NCBI GenBank assembly: GCA_020848905.1
Contig: JADLHG010000083.1
Span: forward strand, 62,001-126,000
DNA: 64,000 bases
DNA from: Deltaproteobacteria bacterium
GTDB taxonomy: Bacteria; Myxococcota_A; Polyangia; GCA-2747355; JADLHG01
Direction of reading: 5' to 3'
Part shown: positions 24,159 through 32,135 of the stretch, piece after piece
How positions within the stretch are numbered: position 1 is the stretch's first letter
Layout: each line of letters begins with the position of its first letter
Translations under genes and position numbers: made by a program
The notes under the pieces: generated by a model
The model's database searches: none
What the model was told of the DNA's origin: nothing
What the model saw: the letters and a program-made list of their open reading frames with translations, nothing else

Positions 24159-24959
24159 ATGAAGGGCGGCATGCTTCCACCACCTCCACCCGGTTTCGAG
24201 CGCAGCCCGGTCCCCGGGTCGGACCTCGAGCACCTCGATCAGGAGCGCCTGCAGGCGTACCTGCGGCGGCGTGCGCCGGGGCTGGCGGAGACGCTGCCGC
24301 CCGAGCAGCTCGGCGCGGCGATGGGGCTCCTCGCTCAGGCCGGCGGACGCTCCGTTCCGACCGTGGCGGGCCTGATGGCCTTCGGTCTCTTCCCGCAGCT
24401 CGCGCACCCCGAGTGGGGGCTCGTCGCGGCGCGCATCCGGGGCACGCACCTGTCGGACCCGGTCGGCGAGCGCGTCGACCTCGAGGGCCGGCTGACCACG
24501 CTGCTCGACCAGACGCTCTCCTTCGTGAGCGAGCAGAGCCAGGCCGTGCCGAACCTCGTGCGCCCCGACGAGTCGGAGCCCGAGTACCCGACGGTGGCCG
24601 TACGCGAGGCGGTGCTCAACGCGCTCGTGCACCGCGACTACCGCGCGAGCGGGCGCGTCGCGCTCCGGATCTTCGACGACCGGCTCGAGGTCTGGAGCCC
24701 CGGGGCACTGCCCGCGCAGCTCTCGCTCGAGCAGCTCGCGATTCATGGCGGGGTCTCGCTCCCGCGAAACCCGGTGCTCGCGGCGGCCGCGCGGAGTCTC
24801 GGGCTCATCGAGCAGCTCGGGCGGGGCCTGACCACGATCCGCAGGGTCGTGGCCGACGTCACCTCCACGCCGGCCCAGTTTCGCGCGAGTCCGGCCGAGG
24901 TGCTGGTGGTGCTGCCGTCGCGCCTGCACGTGCCGTCGGGGCCGGAGCCCGGCAACTGA
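24159..24959 (+). CDS. HATPase_c_4-type ATP-binding protein lacking AlbA_2 domain
   Basis: The start is put at ATG 24159 (ATG 24171 is also possible). The 266 residues match the C-terminal half of the widespread AlbA_2/HATPase_c_4 regulators. ERLQAYLRRRAPGL and VPTVAGLMAFGLFPQ match the middle region, VAVREAVLNALVHRDYRASG is the N-box-like ATP-binding motif, and RNPVLAAAARSLGLIEQLGRG is the hallmark end motif. The N-terminal AlbA_2 (Schlafen-type) domain of about 120 residues is absent; only MKGGMLPPPPPGFER precedes. This could be a truncated or single-domain form. Such proteins are usually called transcriptional regulators, but the ligand and target are unknown. Confidence 0.75.
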   Translation: MKGGMLPPPPPGFERSPVPGSDLEHLDQERLQAYLRRRAPGLAETLPPEQLGAAMGLLAQAGGRSVPTVAGLMAFGLFPQLAHPEWGLVAARIRGTHLSDPVGERVDLEGRLTTLLDQTLSFVSEQSQAVPNLVRPDESEPEYPTVAVREAVLNALVHRDYRASGRVALRIFDDRLEVWSPGALPAQLSLEQLAIHGGVSLPRNPVLAAAARSLGLIEQLGRGLTTIRRVVADVTSTPAQFRASPAEVLVVLPSRLHVPSGPEPGN

Positions 24960-24988
24960 GCGGCTCCACCAAATGGCTCTCGCTGGTC

Positions 24989-25210
24989 GTGCTGGCCGGT
25001 GCCGCGGGCGCCGCGGCGGTGGCGACGCTCGAGCTCGGCGGCCTGATGGGCGTGCTCGCCGGTACGCTGGTGGCGCTGGTCGGCCTCGGCGCCGTGGATG
25101 CCTATCGTCGAGAACGCCTGCGGCAGGAGCGGCGGCGTGCGGCCGAAGCCGAGGCGCCGGTCGCGCGCGAAGAGCCGGTGGAGTCTGACGAGGCCTCGCG
25201 AGAGGGCTGA
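24989..25210 (+). CDS. possible small membrane protein
   Basis: Just after the HATPase gene, a frame reads through hydrophobic VLAGAAGAAAVATLELGGLM and GVLAGTLVALVGLGAV, then a charged tail (YRRERLRQERRRAAEAEAPV) that ends at TGA 25208-25210. This single- or double-span plus acidic/basic tail layout is typical of small inner-membrane proteins. GTG 24989 is the best start I can offer; no ribosome site is clear and the real start may lie farther upstream. Low certainty. Confidence 0.35.
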   Translation: MLAGAAGAAAVATLELGGLMGVLAGTLVALVGLGAVDAYRRERLRQERRRAAEAEAPVAREEPVESDEASREG

Positions 25211-25241
25211 GGGCGAGGCGCGGCTGACGGCTCGGCGCAGC

Positions 25242-26168
25242 TCAGTCCGGCAGCGGGACCTCGATCATCTGTCCCTCGCGTCCGGCGGCGGCTGCCGGAT
25301 GGTGCTTCGCCGCCTCCTCGTCAATGCGTGGCAGCTCCGCCGGCTCGTAACGCGGGCTCAGGTGCACGAGGACCAGCCGCCCGACCTTGGCGCGCGCCGC
25401 GGCCTGCGTCGATTGCGCGACGGTCATGTGCTTCTTCTCCGCCGCCTCGGCCTCGTGCTCGGGGAGGAACATCCCCTCGACGAAGGCCAGGTCGGTCTCG
25501 CGCAAGAGCGGCTGCAGCGCCTCGGTGATGGCGGTGTCCGTGCAGAAGGCCACGTGCCGCCCGCGACGCGGCGGGCCGAGCACGTCCTCGGGCTGCACCG
25601 TCGCGCCCGACGGGGTGACGACCGCCTCGCCGAGCTGGAGCTGCCGGTAGAGCGGCCCCTTCGGTACTCCGAGTCGCACGGCAGCCTCGGGGTCGAACTT
25701 CCCCGGGCGGCCGTGCTCCTCGAGGCGATAGCCGAGGCAGAAGACGCTGTGGTCGAGCGGTCGCCAGAAAAGGCGCGCCTGCTCGTCCTCGTAGGCCAGC
25801 TCGCCCGCCCTCTCGGACCACTCGAGGAAGCGCAGCGGGTAGTTGATGTACATGCGCAGGTCGTGACGCACGTTCTTCACAAAGCGCTCGAGCCCTGGCG
25901 GGCCCACGAGCACGAGCTCCTCGGGGGTCTCCATCTGCGAGCGCAGCATGAGCATGCCGGGGAGCCCGAGGACGTGGTCGGCGTGCAGGTGCGTGACGGC
26001 CACGACCTTGAGCGGCCGGAAGCCGAGGTGGGCCTCCTTGTACGGTACCTGCGTGCCTTCGCCGCAGTCGAACAGGTAGACCCGCCCGTCGGTGCGCACG
26101 GCCACCGAGGTCAGCCGCCGCTTGGGCATGGGCATCATGCCCCCCGTGCCGAGGACGAAGCATTCCAT
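25242..26168 (-). CDS. rnz: ribonuclease Z-like metallo-beta-lactamase protein
   Basis: From ATG 26168 the product is 308 residues, the usual length of bacterial RNase Z. Motifs are MECFVLGTGGMMPMPKRRLT at the N-terminus, YLFDCGEGTQ, the metal-binding THLHADHVLGLPGMLML, HVAFCTDTAITEALQPLLRE and KVGRLVLVHLSPRY near the end. RNase Z cleaves the 3' trailer of tRNA precursors in the cytoplasm. The substitution of Ala for the more common Gly in HLHxDH is tolerated in this fold. A small coiled-coil gene lies just upstream on the same strand. Confidence 0.88.
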   Translation of the reverse strand: MECFVLGTGGMMPMPKRRLTSVAVRTDGRVYLFDCGEGTQVPYKEAHLGFRPLKVVAVTHLHADHVLGLPGMLMLRSQMETPEELVLVGPPGLERFVKNVRHDLRMYINYPLRFLEWSERAGELAYEDEQARLFWRPLDHSVFCLGYRLEEHGRPGKFDPEAAVRLGVPKGPLYRQLQLGEAVVTPSGATVQPEDVLGPPRRGRHVAFCTDTAITEALQPLLRETDLAFVEGMFLPEHEAEAAEKKHMTVAQSTQAAARAKVGRLVLVHLSPRYEPAELPRIDEEAAKHHPAAAAGREGQMIEVPLPD

Positions 26169-26199
26169 CCCCTGCTTCTCGCGCGGCGGCGGCGGAAAA

Positions 26200-26412
26200 T
26201 CAAGCCGCGTTGGCGTCGCCTTCCCGAGGCCCACCGAGGAGCCGCTCGAGGCGTGCCGCGCTGGCGGCGAGGTGGGCGCCGAGCTCTTCGAGGCGAGCTC
26301 CCTGCTCGTCGAGCCACCGCTGCAAGAGCTCCGTGCGGCTGGTTTGCGCCGCCAGGTTCGTGTCCAGTCGGGCGATGGCGCGCTCGAAGCTCTTCTTTTC
26401 GTGTTTGCGCAT
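26200..26412 (-). CDS. small coiled-coil protein
   Basis: ATG 26412 (GTG 26415 is adjacent) gives 70 residues: MRKHEKKSFERAIARLDTNL followed by helical ELLQRWLDEQGARLEELGAH and LAASAARLERLLGG, with heptad-like Leu spacing. There are no cysteines or membrane spans. It lies 31 bp upstream of the RNase Z gene and may share its transcript. Codon use is normal for the window, but the length and lack of a family keep confidence moderate. Confidence 0.5.
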   Translation of the reverse strand: MRKHEKKSFERAIARLDTNLAAQTSRTELLQRWLDEQGARLEELGAHLAASAARLERLLGGPREGDANAA

Positions 26413-26554
26413 CACTTCACCGTACGGGGCCCAGAAGGGAGCGGCAAATTTCCGGACGGCCGGGGCCTCTGTGGAAGGGGGAACCCCATTCGCGCGGACG
26501 GTGTGCTAGAGATCGAAAGGGGAGGGACCCGCGGGACGCATGGGAAGCCGAGCC

Positions 26555-27568
26555 ATGACACGCTGGAGCTGTGCGGGGGTCGTCGTTGTGCTCGTCGGGT
26601 GTAGTGCCCGGCGGCCTGATTCGGTGGGGCGACCGTGCAGCACTGACGTTCCCTGCGGACCGGGCGCGGTCTGCGACACGCGGCAGGAAGTGTGCGTCCC
26701 CGAGGCAGGCGGGTCGCCGGAGCTCGGGGCGACCTGGCGCGACGGGCAGGCGGACCCGTGGCCCGATGGCCCGGTCGTGCGCGCCGATGGGGCGGTCTCC
26801 GATCTGTTCGCTGCGGATCGACAGGTGGCGGGGGATGCGGGTTGCACCGGCGGAACGACCCCCTGCGGCACCTTCTGCGTGGACACCCAGAAGGACGCGA
26901 AGCACTGCGGCGGTTGCAACAAGTCGTGCGGCGCGAACGGGATCTGCCAGGGAGGGAGCTGCGCCTGCTCGGGGAGCTACCAGAACTGCAACAGCGGGTG
27001 GAACGACGGCTGCGAGTGCGCGCCCGGTCAGCAGTGCAGCGGGAGCGCGTGCGTCGGGCCCGACCCCTGCGCGGGCGTGAGCTGCGGCGGGAACGCGACC
27101 TGCTCGGGCGGGACCTGCGGGTGCACGGGAGGCTACCGGAACTGCAACGGCGGGTGGGGCGACGGCTGCGAGTGCCCGTCGAACAAGCAGTGCAGCGGAA
27201 GCGCGTGCGTCACGCCCGACCCGTGCGCGGGCAAGAACTGCGGCGGCGGCGCGTACTGCTCGAACGGCAACTGCTACTGCAACACGAACTACAAGAACTG
27301 CAACGGCGGGTGGAGCGACGGCTGCGAGTGCCCGCCGAGCAAGCAGTGCAGCGGGAGCGCGTGCATCACGCCCGACCCCTGCGCGGGCAAGGTCTGCGGC
27401 AGCCGCGCGCACTGCAATCCCGCGACCGGCAACTGCGAGTGCGACGGCGCCCCCTGGACCAACTGCAACGGGAGCTGGAGCGACGGCTGCGAGTGCGGTT
27501 ACACCTGCGCGGGCGGCTGCGACAGCATCTGCCAGAGCGGCATGTGCAAGTGCCTGGGGATGTGCTGA
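26555..27568 (+). CDS. Cys-rich repeat lipoprotein
   Basis: ATG 26555 is preferred over 26540 because GGAAG lies 7 nt upstream and the signal peptide is then tight (TRWSCAGVVVVLVGC, lipobox LVGC). The 337 residues include an Asp/Gly/Ala/Pro linker (DGQADPWPDGPVVRADGAV), a CGGCNKSCG motif typical of Myxococcota Cys-rich domains, and four repeats of about 45 residues with NCNGGWSDGCEC, CSGSACxTPDPCAGKxC. More than 40 cysteines imply an oxidised, extracytoplasmic fold, perhaps EGF-like. Probably a surface-exposed binding or adhesion protein. A subtilase and another Cys-rich lipoprotein follow on the same strand. Confidence 0.78.
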   Translation: MTRWSCAGVVVVLVGCSARRPDSVGRPCSTDVPCGPGAVCDTRQEVCVPEAGGSPELGATWRDGQADPWPDGPVVRADGAVSDLFAADRQVAGDAGCTGGTTPCGTFCVDTQKDAKHCGGCNKSCGANGICQGGSCACSGSYQNCNSGWNDGCECAPGQQCSGSACVGPDPCAGVSCGGNATCSGGTCGCTGGYRNCNGGWGDGCECPSNKQCSGSACVTPDPCAGKNCGGGAYCSNGNCYCNTNYKNCNGGWSDGCECPPSKQCSGSACITPDPCAGKVCGSRAHCNPATGNCECDGAPWTNCNGSWSDGCECGYTCAGGCDSICQSGMCKCLGMC

Positions 27569-27635
27569 GGGGCGGAGGGGGGCAGCTTCGTGACAGCCGT
27601 CGTGGCTTCCCGTGGGCCCGACGGCGCCGCCAGCC

Positions 27636-27659
27636 AAGTGAGCAATGGGTTGCTCACTT
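27636..27659. terminator. perfect hairpin downstream of the Cys-rich lipoprotein gene
   Basis: AAGTGAGCAA (27636-27645) and TTGCTCACTT (27650-27659) pair perfectly around a TGGG loop. No good T-run follows on either strand, so it may be a weak terminator, an mRNA-stabilising stem or a protein-binding site. Confidence 0.4.
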
Positions 27660-27718
27660 CTATGCTGTTAGGTGTATAGCGTTTTATCGCTTGACGGCGA
27701 GACCGTATAACGCCTACG

Positions 27719-29827
27719 GTGCGGCTGGACATTCTTCCTGGGGGATTCAATGAAGACGACACCAGGCTCTGGTCTCTGGTCTCTGTCCTGACCTGCGCCG
27801 TCGGCTGCGGTGACCAAGGGCCTGCCCTTGAATCGCGCAAGCTGGCCAGCACCAACGCGTGGGTGGCGAAAGACGAGGCGCGCGTCCCGGCCGCGGTTCG
27901 ACAGCTCGCCTCGCGTCACCTGGGCCCCGAGGAGCACGTGATTCACTCCGTCACCCGCGTCTTTCCAGCGGGGACCGTGCATCGCCTGGTGGTCTTCGAC
28001 GCTGCCTCGGGGCACACGCGCAAGTTCGACGTCACTGCGAGCGGGCTCCGGACGGAGCACGCCGACTGGGTCCGCTTGGCGAAGGCGGCCGAGCGCCCGC
28101 AGCGAGGCGCCCTTTCGGCGGAACTTTATGCGGCGGCGCAAGCGCCGGGGAATGGCGCGCTCGGCGTACGCGTGGTGCACCAGGTTCCGGACCTCGCCCT
28201 GCCGCGTCCGACTACAGCGGACGAGGCTGCATGGCGCAGCTATTTCCAGGCGGCGGCTTCGACCATGAGACCCGCGGCGGACGCTGTCGTGAAGGCCATC
28301 ACCGACGCGGGAGGCCGCGTGCTCTCGCGCGGCGACGGCACTCCTTTCATCGAGGCCGAGCTCACGCGCGGCCAGCTCCTGGGCGCCCTTCGGGATCATC
28401 CGATGATCGAGCGCATCGAGCTGAGCAAGCGCACCGAGAAGCCAAAACCGCACGCCTATGTCTCGTCCGTGGACCTGCAGCTGAACACGACCTTTTGGTG
28501 GTGGGGTTACAACGGGACGGGGGTCAGGGTGGGAGTGACGGGGGACGACTGTTTGGCCCGAAACACATACCTCTGGTTTCCGCACCAGACGGCGCGCGAG
28601 CTGCACGGCTGCTGGAGCGACGCGGACTGCCGGTACCGCTGCGCCGACAGCAAGCTCGGAGAAGAGCTTGAAGGGTTTCCAGCCTGCCACTTTCCCGGGC
28701 CGGGTGGCTTCTGTGCCGGAACGCACCAGACCGCGGTCGTGGGCATGATCGGCCACAACGCCGCTGAGATCGCCCTGACGAGGCCGAGGGGGGCGCCGTT
28801 CGTGGACATGTACTACGCCAACCGCACGATCGATGGACATAGCGCGAACCTGGACTGGCTCCGGTGGGCCGGTGTGACTGTCGTGAACGAGAGCTGGGGC
28901 GATGGAGGGGTAGACCACGCGGCGCAGGACTGGAACGTTCGCTACGGGCTTACGCTGGTCAAGTCGGCGGGCAACTGGGGCGCCTCGGTGGCCGCCGACT
29001 GCGTGGCCACGGGGGTGCTGTGCGTGGGCGGCTACGATACGAGCATTCAGTTCATGTTCAATAAGACGTCCTCCCAGAACCCGACCGCCTGCGAGGGGCC
29101 TGGAAGTGGCTGCGACCGCGAGGTGCCCGACGTCGCTCTACATGCCAACGGCGTGACGACGACGGATAACGACCTCAGCGGAGGGCTCCGTACGACCTGG
29201 GGAACCAGCATGGCCGCGGGAGGGGCCTCGGCGCTGGTGGCCCTGCTTCAGCAAAGGTGGCCGAGTCTCTTTCAATACCGGCCCATGCCCACCCGGGCGG
29301 CGCTGCTCGCGTCGTCGTGCAATACCTGGGAAGGAGCCCCCTATAACAGGTGTAGTCATGACGTGGATATTCCGGACTCTGCGAAGTCGTACTCGGACTA
29401 CCGCTATCCGGACGAGCGGGACGGAGCCGGCGTCCCGAGCGCCGGGCGCATCGCGGACATGGTGACCCGGGGGCGGGTGTTGGCGGAGCAGACCTGGTGG
29501 CCGAGCAGCTTCGACCCGCTCCAGCGAACGCGGGTTATCGGACAGTACATGTTCCAGCAGGGAGACCGGGTCCGAGCGGTGCTCGCCTGGGACGGCTGCC
29601 CGGGGGCCGGTGCGCACGCGGACCTGGACCTGCGGGTGCTGCGCAACAACTACCAGGTCAACGAGGGGGGAGCGTCCTACGACAACCCCTACGAGATCAT
29701 CGAGTTCGTGGCGCCGGCTACGGACCTGTATACGTTCAAGGCCAAGTACCACACCTGGAACTCCTGCCCTGGCTGGGGTTACGAGGTGAAGGTGGGCTTC
29801 GCGTTCGATGTCGTTCCTCCGGCCTAG
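27719..29827 (+). CDS. subtilisin-like (S8) serine protease, exported; start region possibly frameshifted
   Basis: The frame from GTG 27719 gives 702 residues. The protease domain (about 255-560) shows GTGVRVGVTGDD (Asp region), CAGTHQTAVVGMIGH (His), VKSAGNWGASVA (oxyanion region) and TTWGTSMAAGGASALVALLQ (Ser). A beta-rich C-terminal domain of about 100 residues (DRVRAVLAWDGCPG...ADLDLRVLRNN) resembles pre-peptidase-type C-terminal domains. An N-terminal propeptide-like part (about 40-230) precedes it. A lipobox (LTCAVGC) is in this frame, but the only ATG with a good ribosome site (GGGGGA before ATG 27750) is in another frame, as if one base were missing between 27750 and 27800. A lipoprotein peptidase, probably extracellular. 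Confidence 0.82.
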   Translation: MRLDILPGGFNEDDTRLWSLVSVLTCAVGCGDQGPALESRKLASTNAWVAKDEARVPAAVRQLASRHLGPEEHVIHSVTRVFPAGTVHRLVVFDAASGHTRKFDVTASGLRTEHADWVRLAKAAERPQRGALSAELYAAAQAPGNGALGVRVVHQVPDLALPRPTTADEAAWRSYFQAAASTMRPAADAVVKAITDAGGRVLSRGDGTPFIEAELTRGQLLGALRDHPMIERIELSKRTEKPKPHAYVSSVDLQLNTTFWWWGYNGTGVRVGVTGDDCLARNTYLWFPHQTARELHGCWSDADCRYRCADSKLGEELEGFPACHFPGPGGFCAGTHQTAVVGMIGHNAAEIALTRPRGAPFVDMYYANRTIDGHSANLDWLRWAGVTVVNESWGDGGVDHAAQDWNVRYGLTLVKSAGNWGASVAADCVATGVLCVGGYDTSIQFMFNKTSSQNPTACEGPGSGCDREVPDVALHANGVTTTDNDLSGGLRTTWGTSMAAGGASALVALLQQRWPSLFQYRPMPTRAALLASSCNTWEGAPYNRCSHDVDIPDSAKSYSDYRYPDERDGAGVPSAGRIADMVTRGRVLAEQTWWPSSFDPLQRTRVIGQYMFQQGDRVRAVLAWDGCPGAGAHADLDLRVLRNNYQVNEGGASYDNPYEIIEFVAPATDLYTFKAKYHTWNSCPGWGYEVKVGFAFDVVPPA

Positions 29828-29831
29828 GCCC

Positions 29832-30236
29832 ATGCGTCGGGTATCCTGCACGATCCTGCTCCTCGTCTCGGCCTGCGCCACGCGCGAGGCGCCGAGCCCA
29901 CAGTGGCGTGCCGAGAACTGCACGCTGGAAAAGCTCTGTCACCCGATGGAGCCCACGTACTTCGTCTGCATGGACAAGCCCCCCACGGAGCTTCAGCTGG
30001 CGTGCTGTGGCGCCGGGCCTGAGGCATTCACCGGCCTGGACGCGTGCGATCGCACCGGACGCTGCTTCCAGTTCGCGAGCAGGAGCTGCAGCCCCTACGA
30101 GTTCGATCGTCCGTGGCCAGACGCTGGACCGCGTGATGCGGGAACCCCGCGGCCGGATAGCGCGCCGCGACCGGATCTGGTGGGGACGCGGCGTGACGCG
30201 GGGCCTGCCGACGCAGGGTCCTCGTGGTCGGATTGA
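29832..30236 (+). CDS. Cys-rich lipoprotein with Asp/Ala/Pro tail
   Basis: ATG 29832 lies 4 bp after the subtilase stop, so the two are likely co-transcribed. The 134 residues begin with a lipobox signal (RRVSCTILLLVSACA). The mature part has eight cysteines (NCTLEKLCHP, FVCMDKPP, LACCGAG, DACDRTGRCFQF, SCSPYEF), and the last 40 residues are a low-complexity tail (PDAGPRDAGTPRPDSAPRPD) of the sort used as a linker in Myxococcota lipoproteins. The tail is C-terminal here, which is unusual for a linker. Possibly a partner or inhibitor of the protease; that is only a neighbourhood guess. Confidence 0.72.
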   Translation: MRRVSCTILLLVSACATREAPSPQWRAENCTLEKLCHPMEPTYFVCMDKPPTELQLACCGAGPEAFTGLDACDRTGRCFQFASRSCSPYEFDRPWPDAGPRDAGTPRPDSAPRPDLVGTRRDAGPADAGSSWSD

Positions 30237-30248
30237 CGAGCGGACGTT

Positions 30249-30902
30249 CTAGTACGGACAGAACCCCGACGGCGGCTCGTATAGCAGCCCCTTGAGCGGC
30301 ACGTCGAAGGCGGCGTAGACGGCCTTCATCTCGGGGAGAAGCTCGCTGGCCGTGGTGTAGCGCAGCTCGACGGTCTTGCACTTCGTGCAGGGCTCGAAAT
30401 AGAAGACGGGATAGCACTCGTTCCACTGGCCGGTCTTGTGCGGCAGCTTGGAGTAGTCCACCGCCCGGAGCAGCGCGAAGAGGTCGCGAGCATCCTTCGG
30501 GTCGAGGGCCAGCTCGCGGTCCCACTTGGCGGTCTGGTGCGGGGTGAGCTGCGAGGTGGCCTTCCAGATCCGGAGGACGCCGGTCCGCAGGAGCTCGATG
30601 GCGGGGCCGGTGCCGGCGAAGCCGCCCGGGGCCTGCCAGAGCAGATAGCCCTCGGTCGTGAGCGGTGCGTCGGGCGGGAGCGCATCCACCGGCGTGATGC
30701 GCAAGTCGCTCCCGGGAACGGCGAGGCTGTCTCGGCGCAGCAGGGTGTCCGGCTGAGTGCCGCCGTCGTGAGCGCGGGACGCCCCGTCGCCGATTTGCCC
30801 ATCCACGGTGAGCGCGGCCCGGCCGCCGCAGGCCGACAGGAATAACGCGAGCGCCACGGCAGGCGCCGGCGACACGACCGTCAGTGAATTCGAGGTGCGC
30901 AT
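30249..30902 (-). CDS. lipoprotein of unknown function
   Basis: ATG 30902 follows GGAGGAGG; the product is 217 residues. The signal is AVALALFLSACGG (lipobox LSAC). After an Asp/Gly-rich linker come YLLWQAPGGFAGTGPAIELL, LALDPKDARDLFALLRAVDY and FYFEPCTKCKTVELRYTT with a CxxC pair. The layout, a strand-rich domain that seems to handle a quantity over the last residues, resembles small myxobacterial lipoproteins whose role is unknown. It is convergent with the preceding Cys-rich lipoprotein gene and has one of the best -24/-12 elements in the window. Confidence 0.75.
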   Translation of the reverse strand: MRTSNSLTVVSPAPAVALALFLSACGGRAALTVDGQIGDGASRAHDGGTQPDTLLRRDSLAVPGSDLRITPVDALPPDAPLTTEGYLLWQAPGGFAGTGPAIELLRTGVLRIWKATSQLTPHQTAKWDRELALDPKDARDLFALLRAVDYSKLPHKTGQWNECYPVFYFEPCTKCKTVELRYTTASELLPEMKAVYAAFDVPLKGLLYEPPSGFCPY

Positions 30903-30926
30903 GGGTCCTCCTCCGCGCGCCCAGAC

Positions 30927-30942
30927 TGCAACGGGCGTGCCT
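30927..30942 (-). promoter_or_regulatory. sigma54 (-24/-12) promoter
   Basis: On the minus strand the site is AGGCACGCCCGTTGCA. It matches GGCACG-N4-TTGCA exactly; only the first T is replaced. The predicted start near 30916 is 14 nt before ATG 30902, with the GGAGGAGG ribosome site inside the leader. Confidence 0.72.
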
Positions 30943-31076
30943 TGGGGCGTTCGTCGAGAGTTCGTCACCTTGGCCGCGCGAAGCTGTGTCGCGGCGGGGG
31001 AATTGGCACACGAGTGCCTCGGAAACCTGAGGGGGAGCGGCGGGGGTGGGGGGAAAGCGCGGGGGGCGGAGGGAAA

Positions 31077-31206
31077 GAGCGCGGGCGGCGGTGGGCGCAT
31101 GCGGGCGGTGGCGGTGCGTCGGGGCACCGGGGAGGATGGCTGGCGACGGGGGGTGGGCGAGAGCGCGGGCGGCGGTGGGCGCACGCGGGCGGTGGCGGTG
31201 CGTCGG
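31077..31206 (+). repeat. two 46-bp direct repeats, 84-bp period
   Basis: Positions 31077-31122 and 31161-31206 are identical except for one base. They are G-rich (beginning GAGCGCGGGCGGCGGTGGGC). The 38 bp between them is unrelated. They lie 85 bp upstream of the transposase-like gene's promoter. Most likely local duplication; no palindrome of REP type was recognised. Confidence 0.7.
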
Positions 31207-31290
31207 TGCGGCGGGGAGGGCTTCGTGTGTTTGTGCTTTCTTTGGTCGTGTAAGGAGTTCGCTCTTTGTGTGTACGCGCAAGGACATCGC

Positions 31291-31319
31291 TTGACGGCAG
31301 AGCAGCGCCATGCTAGTAT
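31291..31319 (+). promoter_or_regulatory. sigma70-like promoter for the RAYT-like gene
   Basis: TTGACG (31291-31296) and TAGTAT (31314-31319) are separated by exactly 17 nt, near-consensus -35 and -10 boxes. Transcription would start near 31326, just before ATG 31331, so an open-frame start at 31310 inside the promoter is excluded. Confidence 0.65.
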
Positions 31320-31330
31320 TGGCCTTATTC

Positions 31331-32077
31331 ATGATGGCATGCAAATGCAAATCCTCCTCGGGCGGTGACCGGACTTCGGGCACAGGTGCGCCGGCGGCTT
31401 CTGCGAAGCAGCTCCCGTTGCCTATGCGGGAGGCGACGGGGTGGGGTGGGAAGCGCACGGGCGCGGGGCGGAAGAAGCAGCCGGGGAGCGGCCTGCCGCA
31501 TCGGGCGCGACCGCTTCTCGCCAGCCGGTTTCCGGTGCACGTGACGATGAAGGTGGTGGAGGGGCTACCGAACCTGCGGAGCAAGAAGCAGCTACGCGCG
31601 ATCGAACACGCGTTCGTGAAGTCGGCGGGGCGGTTCGGCATGAACCTGGCGCACTACTCGATCCAGAAGAATCACCTGCACCTGGTGACGGAGGCGAAGG
31701 ACCGAGAGGTGTTGATGAAGGGCCTGCGCGCGCTGGCGATCCGCCTCGCGCACGCGCTGAACCGCACGGTGGGCCGCAGGGGACGGGTCTTTCGGGACCG
31801 CTACCACCAGCACATCCTGAAGACGCCGAGCGAGGTGAAGGCGGCGCTCTCGTACGTGCTTCAAAATCGACGCAAGCATAGCGTTGCGCGGGGCAAGCGG
31901 GTTCCGCGACGCGACCTGGACGCGTGCAGCTCGGCGCGCTACTTCACCGGGTGGAAGGACCTGACGCCGCTTCCCCCCGACGGAGACCCGCCGGTGCTGG
32001 AACCGCGAACCTGGCTGCTCAAGACCGGCTGGAAGCTGCGGGGGCTGATTCCTACGAGCGTGGTGCCGGGGACGTAG
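31331..32077 (+). CDS. RAYT-type (REP-associated tyrosine) transposase, Y1_Tnp family
   Basis: The start is set at ATG 31331 because a sigma70-like promoter ends at 31319; the leader is then only about 5 nt. The 248 residues carry the usual RAYT N-terminal signature QLPLP...WGGKRTGAGRKKQPG, then SRFPVHVTMKVVEGLPNLRS, the HuH-type metal site in SIQKNHLHLVTEA, RVFRDRYHQHILKT and SYVLQNRRKH with the probable catalytic Tyr. Members cut single-stranded DNA at palindromic REP sequences. The gene is complete, single copy here and without flanking inverted repeats, consistent with a domesticated RAYT rather than an insertion sequence. Confidence 0.85.
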   Translation: MMACKCKSSSGGDRTSGTGAPAASAKQLPLPMREATGWGGKRTGAGRKKQPGSGLPHRARPLLASRFPVHVTMKVVEGLPNLRSKKQLRAIEHAFVKSAGRFGMNLAHYSIQKNHLHLVTEAKDREVLMKGLRALAIRLAHALNRTVGRRGRVFRDRYHQHILKTPSEVKAALSYVLQNRRKHSVARGKRVPRRDLDACSSARYFTGWKDLTPLPPDGDPPVLEPRTWLLKTGWKLRGLIPTSVVPGT

Positions 32078-32135
32078 GCCGGGTCCGAATCCCCGCGCCG
32101 CCGCGCCGCCGCGCCGCCGCGCGTGCGCCGGGGCG

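Larger units (their letters stand above)
30903..31330. other. intergenic region, 428 bp, with sigma54 element, repeats and sigma70 promoter
   Basis: This divergent gap lies between a minus-strand lipoprotein and a plus-strand transposase-like gene. It holds a -24/-12 element (30927-30942, minus), two 46-bp direct repeats (31077-31122 and 31161-31206) in a G-rich stretch, and a near-consensus sigma70 promoter (31291-31319). No gene is visible. Confidence 0.55.

Noticed and set aside
27691-27711. Possible sigma70 promoter (TTGACG and TATAAC) before the subtilase.
   Set aside because: The two boxes are only 9 nt apart, too close for sigma70.
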